DNA of 64,000 nucleotides, taken from assembly GCF_004217545.1 (NCBI RefSeq), contig NZ_SHKY01000001.1, positions 372,001 to 436,000 of the forward strand, in the 5' to 3' direction. The position numbers and the translations under genes are program-made. The stretch is from Krasilnikovia cinnamomea (GTDB lineage: Bacteria; Actinomycetota; Actinomycetes; Mycobacteriales; Micromonosporaceae). Positions 30,538 through 38,522 of this stretch are shown in pieces; position 1 is the first letter of the stretch; every line of letters begins with the position of its first letter. The notes beneath the pieces are model-generated. The model was not told the DNA's origin. It made no database searches and saw only the letters and a list, made by a program, of their open reading frames with translations.

Positions 30538-31674
30538 ATGACCGCCCCGTCCCGTGTCCTGTGCCTCGACGACGATCCCCGTATGTTGAACGAGCTGGAA
30601 CGGATGCTGCGCACCAGCTACCAGGTGGTCACCACCACCGACCCGGGCGACGCGCTGGGCCGGCTCGCCGACGCCGCCGCCGACCCGTTCGAGGTGTTCA
30701 TCGCGGACATGAACATGCCCACCGTCGGCGGCATCACGGTCCTCCAGCGGGCCTACGCCGTGTCCCCGCACACCACCCGGGTCCTGCTCGCCGACGAGAT
30801 CAACCTCAATGACACCGTCGCGGCGATCAACCAGGGACGCGTCTTCGAGTTGCTGCTCAAGCCCTGCCCGCCGGTCGAACTACACAACACCGTCGCCGCC
30901 GCCACCGTGCAGCACCGGGCCGCGACCCGCACCGATCCGCGCCAGGCCCAGGCCGCCCTCGCCGGCAGTGTCCAGGCGCTACTGGCCACGCTCGCCCAGG
31001 CCCAACCCGCCCTGGTCGAACGCGCACACCGGATGCGCCGCATCGCCGCACACGTCTGCGCCACCCTCCAGGTGCCCCACGCGTGGCAGATCGAGCTGGC
31101 CGCCGAACTGACCATGGTCGGCGCGGTCACGCTGCCGGAATCCACCGCCGAGGCCGTCATCACCGGCATCCCGCACAACGACGCGGAAGGGCGGGTGCTG
31201 GCCGACCTGTTCGACCGCGCCGCCGCGGTGCTGATCCACGTGCCCGGCCTGGCACCGGTCCGTACGATCATCCAGCACCAGCTACGCACGGACCGCGACC
31301 CGATGTGGCCGCTACCGGCCGACGCCCCGCACGGCGCGCTGGTGCTGCAGGCGGTCCGCGAATACGACGCGCTGATCCACCGCGGCACCCCCGCCGACCT
31401 CGCCCTGGCCACGCTCACCATGCGGAAGACCCACCGCCCGGAACTCGTCGCCGCCCTGGCCGGCTACGCCGGCGTCGCGCTGCCGAACCAGGCCGTCCGC
31501 GAGGTCACCGCCGAGGAACTCGCCATCGGCGACGAACTCGCCGACGACGTGCACTCCGCCCTCGACCTGCTGCTGGTCTCCCGCGGCGAGATCGTCACCG
31601 AGCAGCTGCTCGACCGGGTCCGCAACTTCAACGACTCCACCGGCCTGAAAGGCCGCATCCTCGTCACCGCGTGA
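30538..31674 (+). CDS. Response regulator with degenerate HD-type output domain
   Basis: A 378-residue protein. Residues 1-120 are a receiver domain: acidic pocket D11-D13, phospho-acceptor D57 in FIADMNMP, and Lys108 in LLLKPC. The usual switch Thr/Ser is replaced by Ala (VLLADE). The remaining 250 residues follow the helical layout of RpfG/HDOD-like proteins (RAHRMRRIAAHVCATLQVP), but the HD metal pair is missing: the position reads ELAAELTMVGAV. It is therefore more likely a binding or protein-interaction output than a c-di-GMP hydrolase. No histidine kinase gene is adjacent, so it is an orphan. Confidence 0.85.
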   Translation: MTAPSRVLCLDDDPRMLNELERMLRTSYQVVTTTDPGDALGRLADAAADPFEVFIADMNMPTVGGITVLQRAYAVSPHTTRVLLADEINLNDTVAAINQGRVFELLLKPCPPVELHNTVAAATVQHRAATRTDPRQAQAALAGSVQALLATLAQAQPALVERAHRMRRIAAHVCATLQVPHAWQIELAAELTMVGAVTLPESTAEAVITGIPHNDAEGRVLADLFDRAAAVLIHVPGLAPVRTIIQHQLRTDRDPMWPLPADAPHGALVLQAVREYDALIHRGTPADLALATLTMRKTHRPELVAALAGYAGVALPNQAVREVTAEELAIGDELADDVHSALDLLLVSRGEIVTEQLLDRVRNFNDSTGLKGRILVTA

Positions 31675-31689
31675 CCCTGCGCGCCGGTC

Positions 31690-32205
31690 TCAACGACGGG
31701 TCAGCCAGTCCGTGGCGAGCAGGCCGAACAGCAGGTCGTCGGTCCATTCACCCTTGGCCCAGGTGTGCTGGCGGCGCAGCCCCTCGCGGGTGAAGCCGAC
31801 GCGTGCGAGCAGGCGGGCCGAGGCGAGGTTGCGGGCGTCGCACTCGGCCGAGACGCGGTGCAGTCCGCGAACCCGGAACAGGTGATCCAGGACTGCGGTC
31901 ACGGCCTCGGTGGCGTACCCGTGGCCGCGGTGCCCCGGCGCCAGGGTGAAACCGAGCTCCGCCTGCCGCCCGTTCGGGTGCGTGCCGACCGCGACGTCGC
32001 CGACCAGGACGTGGTCGGCGGTGCGCTCGACCGCGTACTGGAACCATCCCGGGCCGTCGGGGTCGGACACCGCCATCTCGGCGACGAACGCGCGCGCCTC
32101 GTCGAGCGGGAACGGGGCGTCCCAGGACTGGTAGCGGGCGGTGTCCGGATCGGACCGGTACGCCGACAGCGCGGCGGCATCGGCGCCGGAGAAGCGGCGC
32201 AGCAC
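31690..32205 (-). CDS. GNAT-family N-acetyltransferase, RimJ/RimL type
   Basis: A RimJ/RimL-like acetyltransferase of about 171 residues. VLRRFSGADAAALSAYRSD opens the fold, ELGFTLAPGHRGHGYATEA is the acetyl-CoA loop (GHRGHGYAT), and NLASARLLARVGF closes it. The usual N-terminal TTERLVLRR of the family is encoded upstream of the first GTG (32205), continuous in frame back to CTG at 32226, which has GAGGAAG in front. A CTG start at 32226 would give a more complete protein. The gene follows the PP2C phosphatase directly and is probably co-transcribed. Substrate unknown. Confidence 0.85.
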   Translation of the reverse strand: MLRRFSGADAAALSAYRSDPDTARYQSWDAPFPLDEARAFVAEMAVSDPDGPGWFQYAVERTADHVLVGDVAVGTHPNGRQAELGFTLAPGHRGHGYATEAVTAVLDHLFRVRGLHRVSAECDARNLASARLLARVGFTREGLRRQHTWAKGEWTDDLLFGLLATDWLTRR

Positions 32206-32227
32206 CAGCCGTTCGGTGGTGAGCAGC

Positions 32228-32947
32228 TCAGGCTTCCTCGACGTCGGCGACGATGACCGTGACGTTGTCGGGGGCGCCCGCCTCCAGGGTGCGGGCGATC
32301 AGTTCGGCCGCGCACTCCTGCCGGTCCGGGTGGTCCCGCAGCGTCGACGCGATCACGTCGTCGGTGACGTAGTCGGAGAGCCCGTCGCTGCACAGCAGGA
32401 ACCGGTCGCCCGCCCGCACCGGCACCATCCGCCCGGCAGGCCGCAGCGGGCCGCCCTGCACCGCCTGGGTGACCAGCGCGCGCTGCGGGTGGCGGCGCGC
32501 GTCCGCCGGGGTGAGCACCCCGGAGTCCACGAGCGCCTGCACGTACGTGTCGTCGCGGGTGAGCTGGGTCAGCACGGCGTCGCGGCTGAGATAGCAGCGG
32601 GAGTCACCGACGTTGAGCGCGGCCATCGCGTCGCCCGTCAGCATCAGCGCCGTCACGGTGGTGCCCATGCCATCACGCGCGCCGTCGTCGGCGACCGCCG
32701 CCTCGATCCTCTCGTTCGCGGTGCCCAGCGCCGTGATCAGGTCCTGCAGTGGCTCCCCGGAGTCGGGCAGTTCGTCGACGGTCGCGAGCGTGCGCACCAG
32801 GATGTCGCTGGCCAGTTCCCCGGCGGGCAGGCCGCCCATGCCGTCGGCGACCACGAGCAGCCGGGCGCCGACAAACGCCGCGTCCTCGTTGTTGTCGCGC
32901 ACGAGTCCCTGATCGGTGGCCGTGACGGCGCGTAACACCAGCGTCAT
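32228..32947 (-). CDS. PP2C-family Ser/Thr protein phosphatase
   Basis: A 239-residue soluble PP2C phosphatase with the metal-binding residues in place: RDNNEDAAF, VVADGMGGLPAGELAS, GTTVTALML, LNVGDSRCYLS, LCSDGLSDYVTDD and GAPDNVTVIVADV. There is no membrane segment, unlike PstP. It dephosphorylates proteins modified by PknB-type kinases, and two such kinases are encoded 4-8 kb away. The start is ATG 32947. A palindromic operator sits between it and the divergent LuxR-type gene. Confidence 0.93.
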   Translation of the reverse strand: MTLVLRAVTATDQGLVRDNNEDAAFVGARLLVVADGMGGLPAGELASDILVRTLATVDELPDSGEPLQDLITALGTANERIEAAVADDGARDGMGTTVTALMLTGDAMAALNVGDSRCYLSRDAVLTQLTRDDTYVQALVDSGVLTPADARRHPQRALVTQAVQGGPLRPAGRMVPVRAGDRFLLCSDGLSDYVTDDVIASTLRDHPDRQECAAELIARTLEAGAPDNVTVIVADVEEA

Positions 32948-32981
32948 GCCACCAGACTGCCAAGAACCTGCGGCGGTGTCT

Positions 32982-33000
32982 GTAGTACCTACTACGTAGT
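32982..33000. promoter_or_regulatory. Overlapping palindromes in the PP2C/LuxR divergent promoter
   Basis: GTAGTA-CC-TACTAC (32982-32995) is a perfect inverted repeat. It overlaps a second perfect palindrome, ACTACGTAGT (32991-33000). Both lie in the 64-base gap between the divergent starts at 32947 and 33012 and could bind the LuxR-type regulator encoded alongside. These AT-richer bases stand out in the GC-rich surroundings. Confidence 0.5.
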
Positions 33001-33011
33001 GTTGGGTGGTG

Positions 33012-34034
33012 ATGGCGGTACCAATGGTGGGACGCGCCGCCGCGCTCGACGAGCTGCGGCGGGCGTGGCAGCGGGTCGACGACGGCGGCGGATGCCTGCC
33101 CGCGGTGCTCACGGGTGAGCCGGGCACCGGCAAGAGCGCCCTGGTCGGGGCGCTGTTGCGCGACGTTCGGGCGGGCACGGTGCTGGCGGGCGCGGCGCGG
33201 CTGCACTCCCCCGCGCCGTACGACTGGCTGGCCGCCGTGCTGGCCGGGCGGGACACCAGCGCGCTGCCGGTGCCGCCGGACGCCCTCGCGTGGCTGGCCC
33301 AGCATCCCGACGTCCCCCGGGAGCGGTACACGCCCGAGGCGCTGCTGCGGCTGGCGGTGGGCGCGGTGCGGGCGCTGGTCGGCACCGGACCGGCGGTGCT
33401 CGTGGTGGAGGATCTGCACGCGCTCGACCCGGCCAGCCTGAACCTGGTCGGCGAGCTGGCCGCCACGGACCTGCCCACCCTGCTGCTGGTCACCAGCCGC
33501 CCACCCGACGACGCGGTCTCCCCGCAACTGGCCGCGCGCAGCCTGGCCCGGCTCTCCGGGGTGCCCGGCGCGGTACGCCAGCACCTCGGCGCCCTGGACG
33601 CCGGGCACGTCGCGGAGATCATCGCGCACGCGTACCCGGACGACGCGCCGTCGGCGCACCTGGCGTCGGCGGTGTGGCGGCGTACCGGCGGCAACCCGTA
33701 CCGGCTGACGGAGCTGCTGGCGATGGCGGCCGGGCGGGGCCCGCAGGCGCTGGTCGACGAGCCGCTGCCCGGCTACCTGCGGCCCGACGCCGGCCCGGAT
33801 CCGGCTCCCGAGCCGCCGAAGGAGCTGACCGCCCGGGAGCGGGAGGTCCTCGGCTGCCTCGCCGAAGGGATGTCGAACAAGCAGATCGCCCGCGCCCTGG
33901 AGATCTCGGTGCGCACCGTGACGGTGCACGTGTCGAACCTGTTGCGCAAGACCGGCGCCTCGTCCCGCACCGAGGTGGCCCTGCGGGCGGTCCGCGCCGG
34001 GACCCCGGATCGTCACCCCAGCGTGCACCGATGA
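33012..34034 (+). CDS. LuxR-family regulator with N-terminal AAA/NTPase domain
   Basis: A 340-residue protein. Residues 5-240 are a STAND/AAA-like NTPase: Walker [13 protein letters not shown], Walker [12 protein letters not shown]. Residues 270-335 are a LuxR-type helix-turn-helix ([20 protein letters not shown], then [16 protein letters not shown]). It resembles a shortened LAL regulator, lacking the long TPR region. ATG 33012 was chosen among GTG 33006, GTG 33009 and ATG 33024. It is divergent from the PP2C gene across a palindromic site, so autoregulation is plausible. Confidence 0.86.
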   Translation: MAVPMVGRAAALDELRRAWQRVDDGGGCLPAVLTGEPGTGKSALVGALLRDVRAGTVLAGAARLHSPAPYDWLAAVLAGRDTSALPVPPDALAWLAQHPDVPRERYTPEALLRLAVGAVRALVGTGPAVLVVEDLHALDPASLNLVGELAATDLPTLLLVTSRPPDDAVSPQLAARSLARLSGVPGAVRQHLGALDAGHVAEIIAHAYPDDAPSAHLASAVWRRTGGNPYRLTELLAMAAGRGPQALVDEPLPGYLRPDAGPDPAPEPPKELTAREREVLGCLAEGMSNKQIARALEISVRTVTVHVSNLLRKTGASSRTEVALRAVRAGTPDRHPSVHR

Positions 34035-34104
34035 GCGGGGCGGCGCGACAACCCCCGGCGGCCTTGGGCACAATCGTCGCGGCAGTCCTACGAGAGGTGA
34101 ACGA

Positions 34105-36585
34105 GTGACGACCACGATTCATCAGCGCATCGCCGAGGAGCTCGGGGTGCGCGAGCGCCAGGTGACCGCGGCGGTGGAGCTGCTGGACGGCGGGGCGACG
34201 GTGCCGTTCATCGCCCGCTACCGCAAGGAGGTCACGGGCACCCTGGACGACCAGCAGCTGCGCACGCTGGAGGAGCGGCTGGGCTATCTGCGGGAGCTGG
34301 AGGACCGCCGCGCGGCGGTGCTGGAGTCGATCCGCTCCCAGGGCAAGCTGGACGAGGCCCTCGAGGCGCAGGTGCTGGCCGCCGACTCCAAGGCGCGGCT
34401 GGAGGACATCTACCTGCCGTACAAGCCGAAGCGGCGCACCCGCGCGCAGATCGCCCGCGAGGCCGGACTGGAGCCCCTCGCCGAGCTGCTGCTGGGCGAC
34501 CCGACCCGCGACCCGCGCACCGAGGCGGCGGCCTACGTGGACGCCGACAAGGGTGTCGCGGACGCCGCCGCCGCGCTGGACGGCGCCCGCGCCATCCTCG
34601 TCGAGCGCTTCGCCGAGGACGCCGACCTGATCGGCGAGCTGCGCGAACTCATGTGGACCAAGGGCCGGCTGATCGCGAAGGTGCGCGACGGCCAGCAGAC
34701 CGAGGGCGCGAAGTTCGCCGACTACTTCGACTTCGCCGAGGCGTACACGAAGCTGCCGTCGCACCGGATCCTCGCGGTGTTCCGGGGCGAGAAGGAGAAC
34801 GTCCTCGACCTGACCATGGAGCCGGAGCCCGAGGACGCGTCGTCGTTCGAGCCGCGGATCGCGGCCCGTTTCGGCGTGGCCGACCACGGGCGGCCCGGGG
34901 ACAAGTGGCTGGCCGACACGGTGCGCTGGGCCTGGCGTACCCGGATCCTCGTGCACCTCGGCGCGGACCTGCGGCTGCGCCTGTGGCAGGCGGCCGAGGA
35001 CGAGGCGGTCCGGGTCTTCGCGGCCAACCTGCGGGACCTGCTGCTGGCCGCGCCCGCGGGCACGCGGGCCACGATGGGCCTGGACCCCGGTTTCCGTACG
35101 GGCGTGAAGGTGGCCGTGGTCGACGCGACCGGCAAGTGCGTGGCCACCGACACGATCTACCCGCACGTGCCCAGGAACCAGTGGGACGAGTCGATCCACA
35201 AGCTGGCCGGGCTCGCCGCCGCGCACGGCGTGGAGCTGGTCGCCATCGGCAACGGCACCGCGTCGCGGGAGACCGACCGGCTGGCCGCCGACCTGATCAA
35301 GCGGCATCCCGAGCTGACGCTGACCAAGGTGATGGTGTCCGAGGCGGGCGCGTCGGTCTACTCCGCCTCCCCGTACGCGTCGCAGGAACTGCCCGGCCTG
35401 GACGTCTCGCTGCGCGGGGCGGTCTCGATCGCCCGCCGCCTGCAGGACCCGCTCGCCGAGCTCGTGAAGATCGACCCCCGTTCGATCGGCGTCGGGCAGT
35501 ACCAGCACGACCTGTCGGAGCTGAAGCTGTCCAAGTCGCTCGACGCGGTCGTGGAGGACTGCGTGAACGCGGTCGGGGTCGACGTGAACACCGCGTCCGC
35601 GCCGCTGCTGACCCGGGTCTCCGGCATCGGCGCCGGGCTGGCCGAGAACATCGTGCTGCACCGCGACGCGAACGGGCCGTTCCGCAACCGCTCCGCGCTC
35701 AAGCAGGTGGCCCGGCTGGGTCCGAAGGCGTTCGAGCAGTGCGCTGGCTTCCTGCGCATCCCGGACGGCGACGACCCGCTGGACGCCTCCAGCGTGCACC
35801 CCGAGTCGTACCCGGTGGTCCGGACGATCCTCGCGGCGGCGGGCTCGGACCTGCGCACGGTGATCGGGAACAGCCCGCTGCTGCGCGGGCTCAAGCCGGA
35901 CCGGTTCGTCACGGACAAGGTCGGGCTGCCCACGGTCACGGACATCCTGCGCGAGCTGGAGAAGCCGGGCCGGGACCCGCGCCCCGCATTCACCACCGCC
36001 ACGTTCGCCGAGGGCGTCGAGAAGATCGCCGACCTGAAGCCCGGCATGATCCTGGAGGGCGTGGTCACGAACGTGGCCGCGTTCGGCGCGTTCGTGGACG
36101 TCGGGGTGCATCAGGACGGGCTGGTGCACGTGTCGGCGCTGTCGAACACGTTCGTGCAGGATCCGCGCGACGTCGTGAAGTCCGGCGACGTGGTCAAGGT
36201 CCGGGTCGTGGAGGTCGACGAGGCCCGCAAGCGGATCTCGCTGACGATGCGGCTGGAGGACACCCCGCGCCGGGAGCCGGGCGGCCGCTCCCGCGACGGC
36301 CGGGGCGGTCAGGACCAGCAGCGCCAGGGCGGCGGGCCGCGCCAGGGCCAGCAGCGCCAGGGTGACGGGCCCCGCCAGGGCCAGCAGCGCCAGGGCCAGC
36401 AGGGCGGGCAGCGGCAGGGCGAGCAGCGGCAGGGCGGGCAGCGGCAGGGCCAGCCGCGCGACGGTCAGCAGCGGCAGGGTGGCCAGCGGGGTCGCTCGGG
36501 CGGATCCGGTTCCGGTTCCGGCGGCAGCTTCAACGGCGGCGCGATGGCGGACGCCCTGCGGCGGGCGGGCCTGGCCAAGGACTGA
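34105..36585 (+). CDS. tex: Tex family RNA-binding protein with Gln/Gly-rich tail
   Basis: An 826-residue Tex-like transcription accessory protein. It has the N-terminal helical domain ([20 protein letters not shown]), the YqgF-like nuclease fold ([18 protein letters not shown]), the helix-hairpin-helix region ([19 protein letters not shown]), and an S1 RNA-binding domain at about 645-715 ([20 protein letters not shown]). After residue 718 a tail of about 108 residues is built from RQGQQRQG-like repeats and then a Gly/Ser stretch. The S1-plus-disordered-tail arrangement suggests enhanced RNA binding. GTG 34105 has GAGAGGTG upstream. Confidence 0.95.
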   Translation: MTTTIHQRIAEELGVRERQVTAAVELLDGGATVPFIARYRKEVTGTLDDQQLRTLEERLGYLRELEDRRAAVLESIRSQGKLDEALEAQVLAADSKARLEDIYLPYKPKRRTRAQIAREAGLEPLAELLLGDPTRDPRTEAAAYVDADKGVADAAAALDGARAILVERFAEDADLIGELRELMWTKGRLIAKVRDGQQTEGAKFADYFDFAEAYTKLPSHRILAVFRGEKENVLDLTMEPEPEDASSFEPRIAARFGVADHGRPGDKWLADTVRWAWRTRILVHLGADLRLRLWQAAEDEAVRVFAANLRDLLLAAPAGTRATMGLDPGFRTGVKVAVVDATGKCVATDTIYPHVPRNQWDESIHKLAGLAAAHGVELVAIGNGTASRETDRLAADLIKRHPELTLTKVMVSEAGASVYSASPYASQELPGLDVSLRGAVSIARRLQDPLAELVKIDPRSIGVGQYQHDLSELKLSKSLDAVVEDCVNAVGVDVNTASAPLLTRVSGIGAGLAENIVLHRDANGPFRNRSALKQVARLGPKAFEQCAGFLRIPDGDDPLDASSVHPESYPVVRTILAAAGSDLRTVIGNSPLLRGLKPDRFVTDKVGLPTVTDILRELEKPGRDPRPAFTTATFAEGVEKIADLKPGMILEGVVTNVAAFGAFVDVGVHQDGLVHVSALSNTFVQDPRDVVKSGDVVKVRVVEVDEARKRISLTMRLEDTPRREPGGRSRDGRGGQDQQRQGGGPRQGQQRQGDGPRQGQQRQGQQGGQRQGEQRQGGQRQGQPRDGQQRQGGQRGRSGGSGSGSGGSFNGGAMADALRRAGLAKD
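36300..36500 (+). repeat. In-frame low-complexity repeat in the tex 3' end
   Basis: Imperfect copies of CGCCAGGGCCAGCAG-type units, encoding [10 protein letters not shown], run through this stretch of the tex gene and give the Gln/Gly/Arg-rich tail. Confidence 0.85.
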
Positions 36586-36595
36586 TCCGCCGGAG

Positions 36596-36625
36596 CCGGG
36601 GTGACGCGGCGCCGCGTCACCCCGG
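36596..36625. terminator. Bidirectional terminator between tex and a kinase gene
   Basis: CCGGGGTGACGCGGC (36596-36610) is followed directly by its exact complement (36611-36625). This is a 30-base perfect palindrome between the convergent stops at 36585 and 36630. Confidence 0.75.
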
Positions 36626-36629
36626 CCGG

Positions 36630-38384
36630 TCAGCTCGCGGAGTAGATCTCGACGTTGCGGAAGGCCACCTCGTAGGCCTGCCCGGCGGGCACACCCTCCT
36701 CGGTGAAGATGCCCAGCACGACGCGCCCGTCGGTGATGAGATCGCGGTCCTGCAGCGGCACCGTGCCCAGCGCCGTGCCGTCGCGCGAGATCTCGACGGT
36801 GTCGCCGACGGTGGTGATCGTGACGTGGGTGGGCGGGCCACCGACGGCGATCGGTGCGGCGTCGAGCGGGAACGTCTTGTAGACGTCCGGATTCGCCCGC
36901 TTGTGCACGCCCACGTACACGGCCTTCTCGCAGAACCGCACCTGGTAGCCGCGAACCGCCTTGAACCGCAGCCAGATGCTCGCGCAACTGCCCGGGGTGC
37001 GCAGCTCCAGATCCACCTCCGTGCGCAGGTCGTTGGGGACCTGATCCAGCGGGCCCCGGCAGCGGAACGACCCGGAGCTCTCCCGGCGCACCACGAGGGC
37101 TCCTTCGAACGAGCAGCTCGCCTTCTCGTTGGCGTCCGACGTCGACTGCCACAACGACCGGACCGTCAGCGCGTCGGTGATGAGCGGGGTGGGTGCGGGC
37201 GCGGTGACCGTCGCGCTCGTGGTGGGCTCGCCCGCGCCGGCGTACCACGGCGGGCCGATCGCCAGCAGCGTGGCGATGCCGAGCACCGCCACCAGCAGCA
37301 CCACGGCCGCGGCCGCGGCGATGGCCCGGCCCGGCCCGCGTTTCGCCCCGTCCGGCTCGGCGGGCGGGGCCGACCGCAACGCGGCGACCGGGCGGGTCTC
37401 GGCCTCGCCGTCGACGATCCCGGCCAGTTCGGGCGCCGGGTTCAGCATGGTGAGCTGGCGGTTCGTGTCGTACCCGGTGGCGGCCTGGGCCTCCTCGGTG
37501 GCCGCCCGCAGCCCCGGCTGGTCGGCCAGGGCGGCCGCCGCGGCCGGTGTCCGCCGGGCGCCGCTGACCAGCAGGTCGAGCAGCTCGCGGGCGGTGGGCC
37601 GGTTCGCGGGGTCCTTCTCCAGAGCGTGCGCGACCAGGTCGCGCAGGGGACCGGAGAGTCCGTCCAGGGTGGGCGGCTGGGTCAGGATCCGGGCGGCGGT
37701 CGCGGTCGGCGAGTCGGCCGAGAACGGGGTACGCCCGGTGCCCGCGTACGTGACGACGCCGCCCCAGGCGAAGATGTCCGCGGCCGGGGTCAGGGTGTGC
37801 CGGACGTCGTCGCCGAAGCGCTCCGGCGCCATGTACGCCACCGTCCCGACCATCTGGTCGGTGCGGGTGAGGCCGGTGGTCGCCTCCAGCGCGCGGGCGA
37901 TGCCGAAGTCGATCACCTTGGGGCTGCCGGGCGCCAGCAGCACGTTGCGGGGCTTGAGGTCGCGGTGGATCACCCCGGCGCCGTGGATGGCGGTGAGCGC
38001 GGTGGCCACGCCGATCGCCACGGAGTGCAGGTTCGCGGAGGTCAGCGGGCCGCGGTCCTGCACGACGTCGGCGAGGCTCGGGCCGTCGACGTACTCGACC
38101 ACGAGGTACGGCAGCTCGTGGTCGGGGTCCGCGTCGAGCACCTCCGCGGTGCAGAACGGCGGCACCTGCCGGACCCGGTCGACCTCGCTGCGGAAGCGCC
38201 GCCGGAACTCGTCGTCGGGCGCCAGGTCCGCCCGGACCACCTTGACCGCCACCAGCGTCCCGCCGGGGTCGCGGGCCAGGTAGACCGTGCCCATGCCGCC
38301 CTGCCCGAGCCGGCCGACGACCTCGTACTTGCCCAGCTGGCGCGGGTCACGCGACCACAGCGGTGCCGCGCGCTCGTTCGTCAT
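36630..38384 (-). CDS. Membrane Ser/Thr protein kinase with extracellular four-Cys domain (kinase 1)
   Basis: A 584-residue PknB-type kinase. The cytoplasmic kinase domain is at residues 17-270: glycine loop GRLGQGGMGTVYLA, VAVKVV, HRDLKPRNVLL, DFGIARA and APERF. A linker leads to one membrane helix at about 345-370 (AIAAAAAVVLLVAVLGIATL). The outer 190 residues form a beta-sandwich-like domain with four cysteines (in KASCSFEG, FRCRGP, GSCASIW, VRFCEKA), shared with kinase 2. No PASTA repeats are present, so the sensed signal is not muropeptide in the PknB manner. It ends convergently with tex and lies 138 bases after kinase 2. Confidence 0.93.
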   Translation of the reverse strand: MTNERAAPLWSRDPRQLGKYEVVGRLGQGGMGTVYLARDPGGTLVAVKVVRADLAPDDEFRRRFRSEVDRVRQVPPFCTAEVLDADPDHELPYLVVEYVDGPSLADVVQDRGPLTSANLHSVAIGVATALTAIHGAGVIHRDLKPRNVLLAPGSPKVIDFGIARALEATTGLTRTDQMVGTVAYMAPERFGDDVRHTLTPAADIFAWGGVVTYAGTGRTPFSADSPTATAARILTQPPTLDGLSGPLRDLVAHALEKDPANRPTARELLDLLVSGARRTPAAAAALADQPGLRAATEEAQAATGYDTNRQLTMLNPAPELAGIVDGEAETRPVAALRSAPPAEPDGAKRGPGRAIAAAAAVVLLVAVLGIATLLAIGPPWYAGAGEPTTSATVTAPAPTPLITDALTVRSLWQSTSDANEKASCSFEGALVVRRESSGSFRCRGPLDQVPNDLRTEVDLELRTPGSCASIWLRFKAVRGYQVRFCEKAVYVGVHKRANPDVYKTFPLDAAPIAVGGPPTHVTITTVGDTVEISRDGTALGTVPLQDRDLITDGRVVLGIFTEEGVPAGQAYEVAFRNVEIYSAS

Positions 38385-38522
38385 CGTGCCCCCACGCCCA
38401 TCCCAGCCCTCGAACGGCCGCCGACCCGCGGCCGACTGGCACCTTATCGGGCAATGTCAGTGCCTGCGAACCCCCTGCCGCGCGTTGCCGCCTAACTGAC
38501 ACTCCGTGATCGCGGCGGGGCC

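Noticed and set aside
33619-37248. A minus-strand open frame of 1209 codons opposite tex
   Set aside because: Composition is typical of antisense reading, and it covers an intact plus-strand Tex and parts of its neighbours.
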